This document shows, in pieces, positions 23,001-34,000 of a stretch of 64,000 bases of DNA. Each line of letters starts with the position of its first letter. Positions within the stretch are counted from its first letter, which is position 1. Both the position numbers and the translations under genes were made by a program. The stretch spans positions 12,831,702 through 12,895,701 of the forward strand of contig OZ029919.1 of the NCBI GenBank assembly GCA_964023275.1, given 5' to 3'. The notes below the pieces were generated by a model that searched no databases, was not told the origin of the DNA, and saw only the letters and a list, made by a program, of their open reading frames with translations. This DNA comes from Norana najaformis. Lineage: Eukaryota > Annelida > Clitellata > Crassiclitellata > Hormogastridae.

Positions 23001-23880
23001 ATACTAACTCTTCTGCCCGTAATTTAGGTGTTATTTTCGACCAGAACCTTACTTTTTCTGATCATATCACCCATCTTTCCCGCTCTTGCTTTATGCATAT
23101 CCGCGACCTTCGCAGAATCCGTCCTATGCTTGACTTCAAAACCGCATCTATCATTGCCACATCCATAGTCCATGCAAAACTTGACTACTGCAATTCACTT
23201 TTCCTCAATATTGACACAACCCAGATAAATCGCCTACAAGCTATCCAGAATGCTCTCGCACGTGCTGTCACCAAAACCCCCAAACACCATCACATCACCC
23301 CTGTTCTCAAATCACTGCACTGGCTTAAAATACCAGAACGAATAGATTACAAAGTCTTATCCCTCACCTACAACACACTTCAATCCTCCCAACCCTCCTA
23401 TCTTCGTCAATTATTTACTATCCAACCACTCCGTTCAACCCGCTCCTCATCTGTCCTAACACTTCTTCGCCCTCCCGTCACCTCATCTTTAAAATTTGGA
23501 AATCGCTCGATAGCCATAGCTGCCCCACCACTTTGGAATAAACTCCCGCCAGAATTGCGACAGTTGTCTGGTCAATCATACGAACTCACCAACATTTCAC
23601 CTCTTTCAGTTTCTGCGCAGGTCTTTCACTCAAGACTGAAAACACTTCTTTTCCAGAAATCTTATCCTGATTCTTCCTCTTCCTCTTATCTCTCTTCTCG
23701 CTTCAATTTCAAACATCATCCACCGTAGCCGTCCGACTGTCTGAGTGCCTGACTCCTGGATCTTGACCCTTTTGCCTATCGATTTTGTTTTGACTGAGCG
23801 CCTGTGAATAAGCTGGTTCCCGCAACTTAGCTTTCGTTGAGCGCTGTAGAAATCTCGAAATTACGATTACGATTACGAAG
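20014..23880 (+). mobile_element. Full-length-looking CR1/L2-like LINE
   Basis: It has about 290 bp of 5' leader, one uninterrupted ORF (20303-23728), and a 3' UTR with GATTTTGTTTTGACTGAGCG and GAGCGCTGTAGAAATCTCGA. It ends in a short (GATTAC)n repeat (about 23861-23878) in place of poly(A), as in L2/CR1-type elements. At least four truncated relatives with the same 3' end occur in the window (36226-36400, 43375-43800, 44115-44520, 51280-51710). The 5' limit is set where the SINE sequence stops and is approximate. I could not identify a target-site duplication. Confidence 0.9.
20303..23728 (+). CDS. LINE polyprotein: 2A-like leader, endonuclease, reverse transcriptase
   Basis: The 1141-codon ORF has no internal stop. 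Residues 1-95 form a leader with hydrophobic stretches that ends LLSGDIHPNPGP; the 2A-like D-x-H-x-NPG|P motif is at 89-96. An APE-type endonuclease follows: LNIR near 138, SETW (E169), GDFN (291-294) and SDHYP (D356, H357). A linker with HKHAPI/NPWFN-type sequence precedes the RT: NYRPVSNLTFISKLTERIV, LDISAAFDTIDH (D733), GVPQGSVLGPLLFILY, and the catalytic YADD (823-826). The C-terminal region carries LDYCNSLF, ARAVTKTPKHHHITPVLKS and PPLWNKLP. Family knowledge: such proteins nick the target and copy RNA in place (target-primed reverse transcription). The intact frame and complete catalytic residues suggest a young and possibly still active copy. There is no separate ORF1. Confidence 0.95.
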   Translation: MYSSIILLIFGLRFMIAFHISCQPFHTRLPYIVPTAKHSYCAQFGTTTMQYGRMCFIPLSFFLTSSLKRPPQHLTRHTIFNILILLSGDIHPNPGPLDFYSCSPPSPPTYPPPSRISSSNFLDNAQNTDNSRFLLCTLNIRLLLHPAHSQEINDIALSSHPPDIFALSETWFNLNTTLAQYEDCIPPGYHLYSTPRPCKPSSPSHKNPTGGGIAFLTREPATVLDSPGYCFHSFECASVTLKLPHTNLTIFNVYRPPSSSSYSSPPSVFLKEFTTLLSTAATTPHEFLITGDFNIHVDNPSDTFASEFLTLLSSTNLVQHVKFPTHIHNHTLDLIITSSFSTLSPDISFSFDTPSDHYPIFTYLNILPTPRPDPVFHSFRRISSINIEAFIQDISCSDLVLIPPSSLNDLLSSYNTTLSTILDKHAPIITKSRSHSNNPWFNSYLQAFKSFRRRLERAYKRTRDPQLLCALKSATNKYHRLLTAAKQRFYSSLVRARSSSPRLLWKTINQLLHRNSSSPLPNSLPSSSIADSFCSFFSNKISTLRLSLQSLLSKTSNNPAADVPSSTYDSPPSPPRSSFSAFQPTSETEILNLLKSLPNEQCELDPIPTSILKDCASVLVPIITKIVNLSLSTGNFPLLFKHSLVTPLLKKSSLDKEILSNYRPVSNLTFISKLTERIVLSRINNYLASNSLINPHQSGFTKRHSTETLLTSLYNKLVSAISHQQVSCLCLLDISAAFDTIDHNILLHRLSTWFGFADTALLWIQSYLSSRSFSVKTSEASSKSCPLTCGVPQGSVLGPLLFILYTTPLSSLIKASSVDHHLYADDTQLFISFSPNCFNESTDHLLCVVKQISSWMTSNLLCLNPSKTEFILIGLRDQLKKIPDPSISLSLDSASTHTFNTNSSARNLGVIFDQNLTFSDHITHLSRSCFMHIRDLRRIRPMLDFKTASIIATSIVHAKLDYCNSLFLNIDTTQINRLQAIQNALARAVTKTPKHHHITPVLKSLHWLKIPERIDYKVLSLTYNTLQSSQPSYLRQLFTIQPLRSTRSSSVLTLLRPPVTSSLKFGNRSIAIAAPPLWNKLPPELRQLSGQSYELTNISPLSVSAQVFHSRLKTLLFQKSYPDSSSSSYLSSRFNFKHHPP

Positions 23881-23937
23881 CGAAAACTCCACTAATGCGA
23901 TAAGACAAGATCTTTTATGAAGGGGCACAGCCTGGAT

Positions 23938-24207
23938 AAAAATGTAAATGTAAATGTATAGGTTTTATATAGCGACCGTATGACATCAACCCTACTCATT
24001 TTTGCAATGAATTTATCGGGTGAGATCCTTCACCACTGCTGCCCGTCTGAATGGGCGCCACGCCATTTGAGGTCCCCGTGCACGAACCGTACTAGTCCGA
24101 GATTTAAATCTCTTAAATACGCCACGATCGGGACGCGAACCGGGGATCCTCACGCATAGAGGCTCCTTGGCGTGGGCATTTACCGATGTAGCTAACTAGG
24201 AGGGCAA
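23938..24207 (-). mobile_element. tRNA-derived SINE, complete copy
   Basis: Read on the minus strand, it starts GCCCTCCTAGTTAGCTACAT (A-box-like, about 24186-24200) and has a B-box-like GGTTCGCGTCC (about 24131-24141), the RNA polymerase III promoter of a tRNA head. A body follows (TGGCGTGGCGCCC, TCACCCGATAAATTC), then TATATAAAACCTATACATTT and an (ACATTT)n tail at 23938-23957. Fragments of the family also lie at 19875-20013, 24289-24312 (inverted), 24441-24560 and 39229-39297. Confidence 0.7.
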
Positions 24208-24440
24208 CTTTAGCCTATACCACAGCACCGCTAAACAGAAACTACACACCATAGATATAATTATTAGATATAATATATCTATCAGCAAGGTCGAGGCCAT
24301 ACGATCGCTATAGAAAAATGTGTATATTTATGACAGACACACACATGCGGGCCCGCTCTGGAGTAGTTGTATGGGATGCACCATATTTGCCATCGCAGTA
24401 CACCCCTCTGAGGGTGGGGTCTTAAAGTCCAATTAATTTC

Positions 24441-24560
24441 ATTGAATTCATCGGGTGAATGAACCACCCCACCCGTCTGAGGGGTCGCCACGCCATTTAA
24501 GGTCCACGTGTACGGACTGCGCGCTAGCCCGAGATTAAAACCTCTGAAATACAGCCGCTA
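24441..24560 (-). mobile_element. SINE fragment
   Basis: It shares TTCATCGGGTGAATG, GTCGCCACGCCATTTAAGG and the CCCGAGATTAAAACCTCT segment with the full SINE at 23938-24207. Both ends are missing. A further 24-bp inverted scrap is at 24289-24312. Confidence 0.6.
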
Positions 24561-25018
24561 TGCGAAACTCTGTTACTTCGTTGTCCAAAACAACTGCGTG
24601 TAGCCTGGCTAATGACTGTTGTAAGTCTTGACAGAAGCAGCGTAGAAGGGGATAAGGATGCTGTCACCGTAGAAACAATTGTTTTGTTGTTCACTGATAT
24701 ATATACGCACTAGATTATAATGGAATGGTTGAATTAATTGAAAGAATAATTAACAATACTAGGCGCAGATTTAAATAATCGTAATTGATAACTAAAGCGA
24801 ACCTTAAATGCTTGTAAATGTTGCATCAATTAATTTCCATGAAATAATTTTGTGATATTTTACGGCAAATATATTGTTCCTGAACTGTAACACAGATAGA
24901 TATAGGCCTACGTCGACAAATACATTCTAATTTATATACGTCTACGAATTACTCACACGTGTTTGTGGTAACTTTTGCGTGTTTGTTGTTATTTTAAATA
25001 AATTCTTTAAAAAGCAGA
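24561..25018. other. 5' flank of DRC7
   Basis: AT-rich DNA directly upstream of the DRC7 start codon. No promoter element could be placed with confidence and no other gene is visible. Confidence 0.4.
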
Positions 25019-28000
25019 ATGGAAGAAGAAATTGAAGCGGACGAGAATGGTACGGTCCAAGAAGACGAGAAAACGATGGAAGAAATTGAATCGAATGGAG
25101 AGGCGCCAAGAGCAGCAGACGGTGAAGGAATAGACGCGGATGAAGGGGAAGGGCTGGAGGAGGACGAAAGAGGCTCGGAAGATTATGGAAAGTGGGAGGA
25201 AGCGGAGGATGAACAAGAAGAACTTGTTGCAGAGGTTGCATTGCTTGAAGCGAATGCACTTAAAGCAGAGTTGGAAAAACTTGTCATCAGATTTCCTGCT
25301 ATGAGGTTCGATCTTGCGTTAAATATTAATTAGATTGAACTCGGTTATATACCATTATATACCAAACCAGTGGACTCCACTACTTACTACTTTGCTGCTT
25401 ACCAATAGCTATCTTGACTACCATTTGTATGCTGATAATGCCCAACTTTACCTTTTATTTAATAGCTCACATCTAATCCTGCCATCCAACTTCTTGCTTC
25501 TGTTTTTGATGATGTTCAGTCTTGGATGGTTAATAATAAACTTCTAAATCCTTCTAAAACTGAATTTCTCCTTCAAGGTACAAGCCAACAATTCCATAAA
25601 TTTGTTTGCCTTACATCTGTTCAGTTGGGTGACTTAGGCCCTATTTATTAATCTTAGGCCTACTAAATGTGTATGCAGCTTGGTTGTGATGTTTGATTCG
25701 ACCATGTAATTGTCCAGCCATGTTCAGGCTATATGCAGATCAGCTCAATTTCACATGCAGGATATTCATAGCATCAGATCTTTTTTGTTTCAAACTAGTC
25801 TTAATCCAACTAGCTAATGCATTTGTTTCAAGCAGACTTGACTATTGTAACTCACTTCTTGTTGGTATTACTAAGGGAGCCCTGCATAAACTACAAATTG
25901 TTCAGAACTCTCTTGCCAGAGCCATAACAAAGACCCCTAAGTATCAGCGAGAAACTCTTTGCAACCCTGCTGCTATACATGGACATTATTTGTGTTGTGA
26001 TTAGTGAACCACCGATGGTGTTCAATTCTTCTGATTTCCCAAGAAGTTACCAGGAAAACAGCAAAAGGGAAAAGATTTTCCTATCTTATGCTGAAAATTT
26101 TCGTGAACAGTATGTCCATCTGTATCCAAATCGACGGCCATTACTACTCTTTCCCATAAATGAATTTGGCGTTGAGGTAAACTTAGTCATTGTCTGGCTC
26201 TGTCTAAACTTTAGATTCTAGGGCATATCACTCATTGCACTCTGGCAACTGAAAACAGGGATAAAGAAGGTTAGGATGACACAAATTTAAGCGAGGAGCA
26301 GGCAATAATGTTAGAACCTTCTTTCTATGCATTTAAGCACAAGAAGAAGTCAACAGTAATCAGTTATCTCTGCTCACATGCATAGTGTGTAGTTGGTTTT
26401 TCTCTGCTGCAGCCAGTTAAACTCTAAGTTTTAATCAACACCTAAATCAAAATGAGATTTACTTTACTCTTGTTCACTGTAAGAACTAGGTGGCATGTTT
26501 GTCAGGAGGCCTTCAGATTTCTGCCTGGTACATGCATTTGCATGTATGTTTTTGCTGCTGTCAGTCAATGCCATTGTTTTGGAAACCACTGTTTTTATTA
26601 TTTTATCTTGAGGCAGAAGTTTGTCTGCACAACTATTCGACCAGTGTCTGTGCCATTTGGTGAATTCTACGAATGGTCTGGTGCTGCAAAGTTTGTTGCT
26701 GATTACTTGCGCTATGTTCCACTCAGCCCACCTTATGATCTGGTAGGTCACTTAACTTTAGTGCCATATACGCATTTACTCTTTGGTTTTGTCATTTTGC
26801 ATCCAGGTACTCAAAAACAGTAAGAGATTGATATAACACCACTTCAAAGAATTTAGCTCTTCAACAGTGCTATATTCAGACTGGCCATTTTTAAGTCCAT
26901 CAGACGAGTTGGTCTTTAGTAGTGATGGAATGCAAAAGGGAGGAGAAGGCCCAAAAGTCTCAGGACATCTGAGGTTCATTTCAGTGTCAAGATTTGCATC
27001 TTTAAAGCTTGAACGTGTTAAAAGTATGCTAAATATGGATGCTTTGTAAAATAACTGGAATGCTAGGCTTTTTGATAAACAGCTGGTTGTAATAGGTTGG
27101 TGAAAGTGAGTTTATGTGCTTGTTTGAAATAAGTAAATGCAGTGACATATACTTATCTTAGGCTACATTTTCTTTGATCTACCACTGTCAGGAGAGGACT
27201 CTTCTAAAAATGGTATCCTTATCATTTCATAGGTCTCTTCTTCTTTCAGAAGAGGATGATAATTCTTCTGAAATTAGGTCAGAAGAAGATTTCAGATGAG
27301 AGCATGGCTTAAATTTAGTTGCATTTTATATAAACAGCATTATGAATAACCATCTTAAACCTAATCAGAAACTTGTGAAAATTGGCAAATATTATGACAT
27401 ACTGCAATGATTCTTGCAGCTAGCAGTGAAAAGCAGTGATGATAAAGGCAATTTTTTATAAATCAGCAAAGGTGCTCTACATTGTCTACAGGTTCCTGCA
27501 CTCAAAACAGCATTCCTGTTGGCTCAAACCCATCTTAACTGTTCTTTATATTTTGCTGGAATGAGGTCTTCTGAATCTAGTGGTTCTTCTGGTTTTGGAA
27601 GAAGGCAAAAAGTCACCTTAGTTATTGGGGTTCAGTGTGACTTCCTGCACTTCCTGCTACTTGACTCCCTGTATGTCCTCCCAATTTTGATAATAGAGTT
27701 GTTCAGTAAGTCAAACGCCTACCTCATTTACAAAGGTATTTGATGAAGGTATTAGTGTAGCTCTTACTAAGACAAGCTAGTACCTAAATATTTGAGGCCC
27801 GGGTTTTGCCCTGTAAGTAAATAATTGTAATGTGGTTTTATGTTAGCCAAACAGCTTGTTCTCCCCAACTACAGTGCTGTCGCTGAAGAAGGGCCATTGC
27901 TTTGAATATGCCACTTTGTTGGCTTCGTGTTTGCTGGGAGCTGGTTATGATGCATATGTGGTCTGTGGTTATGCCGTCAGGGAGATCTGTCTGATGGATG

Positions 28001-31000
28001 AGACCCGAGATCTCTGTCCTCTTCTTCTGCCTCAGACCAAGGTCAGGCATCAGCGGGTATCTGACATATCGTAGTCAAGAATGTCAAAACACAAATGTTA
28101 CTAACTTGACTATTCTCATGGGTGCATTCAAATAACAATTATTCAATTAATTGATTTTTTATATGGGAGTGTAACACTTTTCTACTCTAAGAACTCAGTA
28201 TGGTTGTAGAAATTATCTCTGGTAACATCAGACACTAGTGTGGCCAGAAGAGGAAGAAAAAGAAGATCAGTATCATAGGCCAACCTTCAGAGGCTGCCAT
28301 GGCTTGATGTGGTAGCAATGTTACTTATTTGGACGTGGCATATGAGAGTGATGGCTTCTACTTTCCCTTGTCATCTGACCCTTCCATTGACAGTATGCAA
28401 TTGTTGTAGTCATTTAATAACCAAATTCACCAGAGAGCTTTAGCAGAACTGAAATCTTGAAGTGTTTTTCTGTTCAGACCGGGATTTGAACCACTGACTA
28501 CTTGGTTGACAGTTCAGCATGGTAACCACTAGACTATAGTGCCACTCTAGTTAGTACATTTCATCAGATTATATTTATTGGGGATCATGACCAACCATGG
28601 ACGGGTTATGTCAACTGGGTGCTGCATGTATGCACTTGCCAGCTGTGTAGTCATTTCTGGCCTTCTAGCACATCACTAGATCACAGAACAAACTTTGAGA
28701 CCTTCTGGTTAGATCTTTTTATAATACTTATCAGGGGCATCGTTTGACAGTTGTGATGTCATAATTTTCTGGGAGGAATAGAACTTCTGTTGACTAGATG
28801 GGTAGCACCTGATTCATTTCTGTCTTTTCATCTAACAGATTCCTCCACCAAAACCACAAGTAGAAACAAAGAAGTATATGGTACGTCAACCAAAAGACGT
28901 GGTTAGTAAGTATGAAACGTGGATGGAATCCCGGAGACTGAAAGCCATTGCAGATGAAATGGCAAAGAAGCAGAAAGAAGAAGATGATAAAAATCTAGTA
29001 TGTGGCTATTTACTCCATATACCGGAAATCAATTATTGACAGTTTGAATGCAGAAGTCTTGCAAAAAATATTCTGTCTAAGCTTTAAGTGGGGTCATATA
29101 ATGAGTGCTTTAATATTTTTATAGCACAAACAAGAGCAAATTTGTGTTATTTTAGTTTTTAATGGACATGTACATGTACTTGTGTATAATTAGTTTTTGA
29201 ATAATCAGAGTATAATCTAGGGTTAACTGTTGACACTATATTCAGAGTTTTGTATTGTATGGAGGCTCAAACATGACCACAGCAATCCAGTGACAGGACT
29301 CCTACTTTCACACCCAACTTTTATAAACTCCCAATGTGTGTTGGTACTCATTTACTGACCACTAAATGATGGAGGGCTGGGTGAATGCCAGTTCACTTAT
29401 GGACAATCTTTTGACTGAAGTCATAAGTGCTGTTGGGAATTCTAAGATCCAGTTGCCAAGAGGCTGGGAGGAAGGGAGACCGAAGAGCTGTTGTGATGAA
29501 TTGGATGATTTGGGGCAAATTTTGGCAAATTTGTGGGATTTTAGTTTTTAATGAAAAACCTGAGGAGATAGATAGAGGGGCCTGAGAAAGAATCTGGGTA
29601 GTCAACCAGTGAGGAGTGGCAAATCAGTCCCATGCTTCATGTGTCATTGATGAAAGTATCATGTAAATGTACTTGTGTATAAAAATTAGTTTTCAAATGC
29701 TCAGGTTATTGAGTGAGGGAGGAGAATCGTCTGATCACAAAAATGTTCTACTCTTGATTTCTGTGACGTCGGTAGTTGTTTTGGCTAATATTTCTGATCA
29801 GCTGAGTTGCTTGACTTTGCAAAGTTGTTTGAATCCATTGAATGTTTTAACAAAGCTCATTGATCATCCAGAGAAGGTAGATACAGATAGTTTAACCGTT
29901 GGTAGCAACCATAATTATTTCCTAATTGTCTGACATGTGCAGCAGGCTGAACTTCCTCCCGTCGATCCTCTATCTGGTTGGCGCGTTCATGCCTGGATTC
30001 TGGTTCTGGATGGCAAGAGAGAGATCGGCACTCCATTCTTCATTGAGCCATTAACAGGCATTGCCCATCCCGTAGTTAGTCCCCTCTTCCTCGGAATCGA
30101 GAGCATCTGGAACCAGTTCAACTACTGGGTCAACATGCAGAACTGTTCCGAGGGCCTTGGTGTAAGATGATGTCTGTGAATCTCTTGTTTAATGCTGCTT
30201 GATGAGTTGTAATTGATACACTGGTAAGGTTAGGTAACTGCTCAAATAGTAGTTGTTAAAACAAAGGTCCTGGAGTTGAAAGGCCTTTTAGCTCAACTGC
30301 AACAACAGCAACAGCTGTCTAACTCCAGGACAACCTTTTCAGAGCAGCTTAGCAATTAGTTGTCAATCTAAATTGATGCAGCATATTCAAACCTCAGGTT
30401 CAGAGGTAAATGAAATGCAACTACTGGGTCAGCTCCTGGGTGATGTGTGAAACTAGCAGTGTAGTGAGTCTCGTCTAGCATGATCCTAATGAGTTAAGAT
30501 ATGAGTTAAAACATAGCACTGATTTCAGTGGCTTCTGCCTGTAACCCAGTCTTATTTCTTTGCAGTAGCATCACCTATAACTCCTCTCCAGTGGACGTTT
30601 TGCCCATTTCTTTCATTGAATCTTGTTCAGACAAGAGGCTTTAGAGCCGTGCATAATGTTTGATCGTGCTTGCCACTGGAACTTATGAAGGCATACATGT
30701 AGTCAGAGCAAAACTTGACTACTGTAATTCACTGTTTTGTGGCACTACCAGCCTCTGCAGTCGGTTACACAAAACCGTTTTTCTCTTCCTGACATCAGAG
30801 ACTGTGGGTCTGAATTCTTGTGACACAGATTCACCAAGTTTGCACCAGGCATCTGGAATAGGCATTGCTCACAACAATGTTAGACATTTCTAAAGCCACA
30901 AGACCTGTTTATACTGTCTTGCTTTTGTTGTCTGACCGTTGTGACCCTCCCACACCTACATCTCATTGTGCAGCTGATGGACATATGGCATGTTAACAGA

Positions 31001-31004
31001 TGCA

Positions 31005-31035
<31 letters not shown>

Positions 31036-34000
31036 GTTGCTTACTTACTCACTTACTTACTTACTGAATAGGCAGTGATGAATCCAAAATTTGCGGGCCC
31101 ATATGATTCCTTTCAAATTGACTCCTTAACCTTTCTATGTTGGCTGCCTATAGAATAAAGAGTAAGATTTAAACTGATCTTCTAGCCTATGAATTCCTAA
31201 GTGCAAGCAGTCCTTCCTGCCTTCAGCCATAGTAACTACCTATATCTTTCCAAGCAGCCTAAACTCCTTAGGTATAGATCTAGAACTGTAATGGGCTCTT
31301 ATGCATTGCATATTGCTGCCTCCAAGAAATGGATTGACTGCTAATCTGTTTCTGAAATTTAAACTATTTATTGCTTCATGTAACTCCTGAAAATTCACTG
31401 GCTCTCCCTAGCTTTCAAATAAATGTCTGTGTATCTAATTTCCATTAGTATGTTTTTATTTTGATGCTTTGTATAGGAAAAAACAACTTGATATATTGCT
31501 CTGTTTGTAGAGTTTGGTGTATGACTTACGAGATTGGACGCTTTGGGAATACCTCATTCCTACCAACGAAAAACTGACCATCAATGCCAAAGTTGAAAAG
31601 GAAGAAGATGTGGGATGTTCTGAAGAGGTCAAGGAGGTGGGCTATTCTCTGCAGAGAATCTCTGTGTTCTATGAAATGTCATGATCTTATTAAGATTTGG
31701 TTTTGTATCTTGGGCATTTATTGAATGTTTTCTTATAAAACTCACCTATCTTATTACAATTGTAGACCTATTTCTGCACTTGCTGCTTTTTGGGCCTAAA
31801 TGAAAGCCCTGTTTATTAAGCTAATACAGATTTTTTTATAGCACAATGCCTGTTTTTAAATTGATGCCTCTGTTGTGAAATGTGGGCAAGATGATCATAA
31901 TGTTAGTTTTGAACTAAGTGTAGATTTTGTTAGTTCAAAATCAACAAGTAACTGACTGATCTGACCAGAATCTACAACACTGATGTTATGATATACATGC
32001 CTCGCTGATTTGCAGTGGCAGGAGGTCATTACTTTTCATGGTATAAGCTTATTGTATGATACAAGACCAGTGTCACTTACCTGGATATCGTAGACGTTGG
32101 TTCGATCATCAGAAGCTAGGACATAAAGGAATTTTTCTCCTCAAGTCGGTACATCAACATAATGAGGAAGGCCACGGGTGGAGAAGATATCAGCGAGATC
32201 TCCAGCGATATGACCCATAAATCCAGGGCAGTTCAGATCACCACGGAGCAGAAGTCATTCATCAGCTTCTACGTAGACAGATGATATCAGAGTCACAAGG
32301 TTGTTGTAGAATTCCCTGACTGGACTAGGAGGGCAGTAGATGTCGACAATGATTAATGATGACAATCTTCCAAGCTGTACCAGCTGAACCTCACACGAGG
32401 ATATGCAGAGGGTTTCTGACTGAAGATGTACTTTTGAAGTCTAGCAAGAACTTGTAAATGACAACAAAGTTACCACCAGCTGTGGAGTGGTCTGACGTTC
32501 CATGCCGGTTAACACGAATAACCGAGAAGCCTTCCACAGCCTTAAGAATGAAGACAGAAAGGATGCATTCAACACATCAATTTTTTGTCAATTTGAATTG
32601 AAACCAGTCTAACTCATGAACAACTGAGGAAGTCCAGTTGAGATCCAACATGTTGCAAAGACCAGAAGACAGAATTTGGCAGGGAATTACACAGCTTTGG
32701 ACCAGCCACGGTCAACTACCAAGAGGTCTACTAAGGTCCTAATATATAATATAAGGTCCTAATATAAGGTCCTAATATAAGGTCCTAATATAAGGTCCTA
32801 ATATAAGGTCCTAATATAAGGTCCTTATATAAGGTCCTAATGTAAGGTCCTAATGTAAGGTCCTAATATAAGGTCCTAATACAAGGTCCTAATATAAGGT
32901 CCTAATATAAGGTCCTAATACAAGGCCTGACAAATCAAAGAGTGATGATTCAGTGCAATGTTTGTTTTTCTGGGGTGTAAGGGAAGGAACAACCACAGAG
33001 AAAACTGTACAGATTTCTTCCATTCAACACAAACAGCCTATGATGCTTTAAGATGTCTCTCAACATCTCCCAACATGAGATGCAGAATAGCGATGACTGC
33101 TGCAGAGGATAAGGAACGGCAGAATCAAGGGCGAAAAGGCTGGCATGTATGAGACCATAGCAGGATCCCTTCATATTCCTTTCAGGTCTTTTCCTTTGTC
33201 TTGAATGCATTCTTTCTGTCTTCATTCTTATGGCTGTGATTATACTTTGGTTTTATTATACGATAATAGGAAATTATTAGATAGCCATGCCGAAATAGCA
33301 CACCTTACTTGCCAGGATTACATGTAAATTCGAGTTGAAGGCATTAGGATACTTGTAGCAATGGAGAACTGCAATTTTCTTGATGCTGTTAACTTGTAGA
33401 AAGATGAAGATGTAGAGAAACATCTTGACCTTCCACCTCCATGGGTCAGAGCAGTTTGCTTGTCTCACAAAAGTAGGTTCTCCATTGATTTTAGACCTAT
33501 GCTATCCAAAGCCAAAATCAGTATTGGGTAAATTTGATTAGAATTCCTACAATGTAATTGTTTTTGCATTTAAACAAATCTCAACGATGGCATTTTGACA
33601 TTTGAGAAGTTCAAATATCTTTCACTTCTGGCTTCATCTTTGGCCTCAGTAATTTGGTAATTTATCAAAACTAAATTTAGCAGAATTTAAATTGAAGTTT
33701 GATTCCATCTGCAACAGCTGAAATCAGTTCTGCTCACATAGTCTTTGTCATTCTTCATATGTCAACAGAAGACCACCTGTATTTATTTGTAGAATCAAGT
33801 CTCATATGCATCAGTCTGTCTTGATTTTGTTATAAATGGCCTGGTTCTAATTGACTTGATTACTGTAATTCGCTTCCCATTGGTATCTCTAGAAGACATT
33901 TGCGGAAAGTATATATGGTTCACAATTCCCTGGCCAAAGCCATAGCTAAGATTCCAAAATATCAACATGTCACTCCCATATTGCTTTCACTACACTGACT

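Noticed and set aside
19875-24083. Long target-site duplication or LTRs around the LINE
   Set aside because: The flanking matches are copies of a SINE family, differ by several substitutions, and occur elsewhere in the window.
25007-25259. Long open frames on the minus strand over DRC7 exon 1
   Set aside because: They are antisense shadows of the Glu/Asp-rich coding exon (purine-rich codons read backwards give Leu/Pro/Phe).
28490-28540. A tRNA-Asp gene
   Set aside because: A and B boxes and a GTC-like loop are present, but acceptor, anticodon and T stems do not pair; it is better read as a SINE head.
31008-31066. CRISPR-like or regulatory repeat array
   Set aside because: It is a simple 4-bp microsatellite in animal DNA with no spacers.
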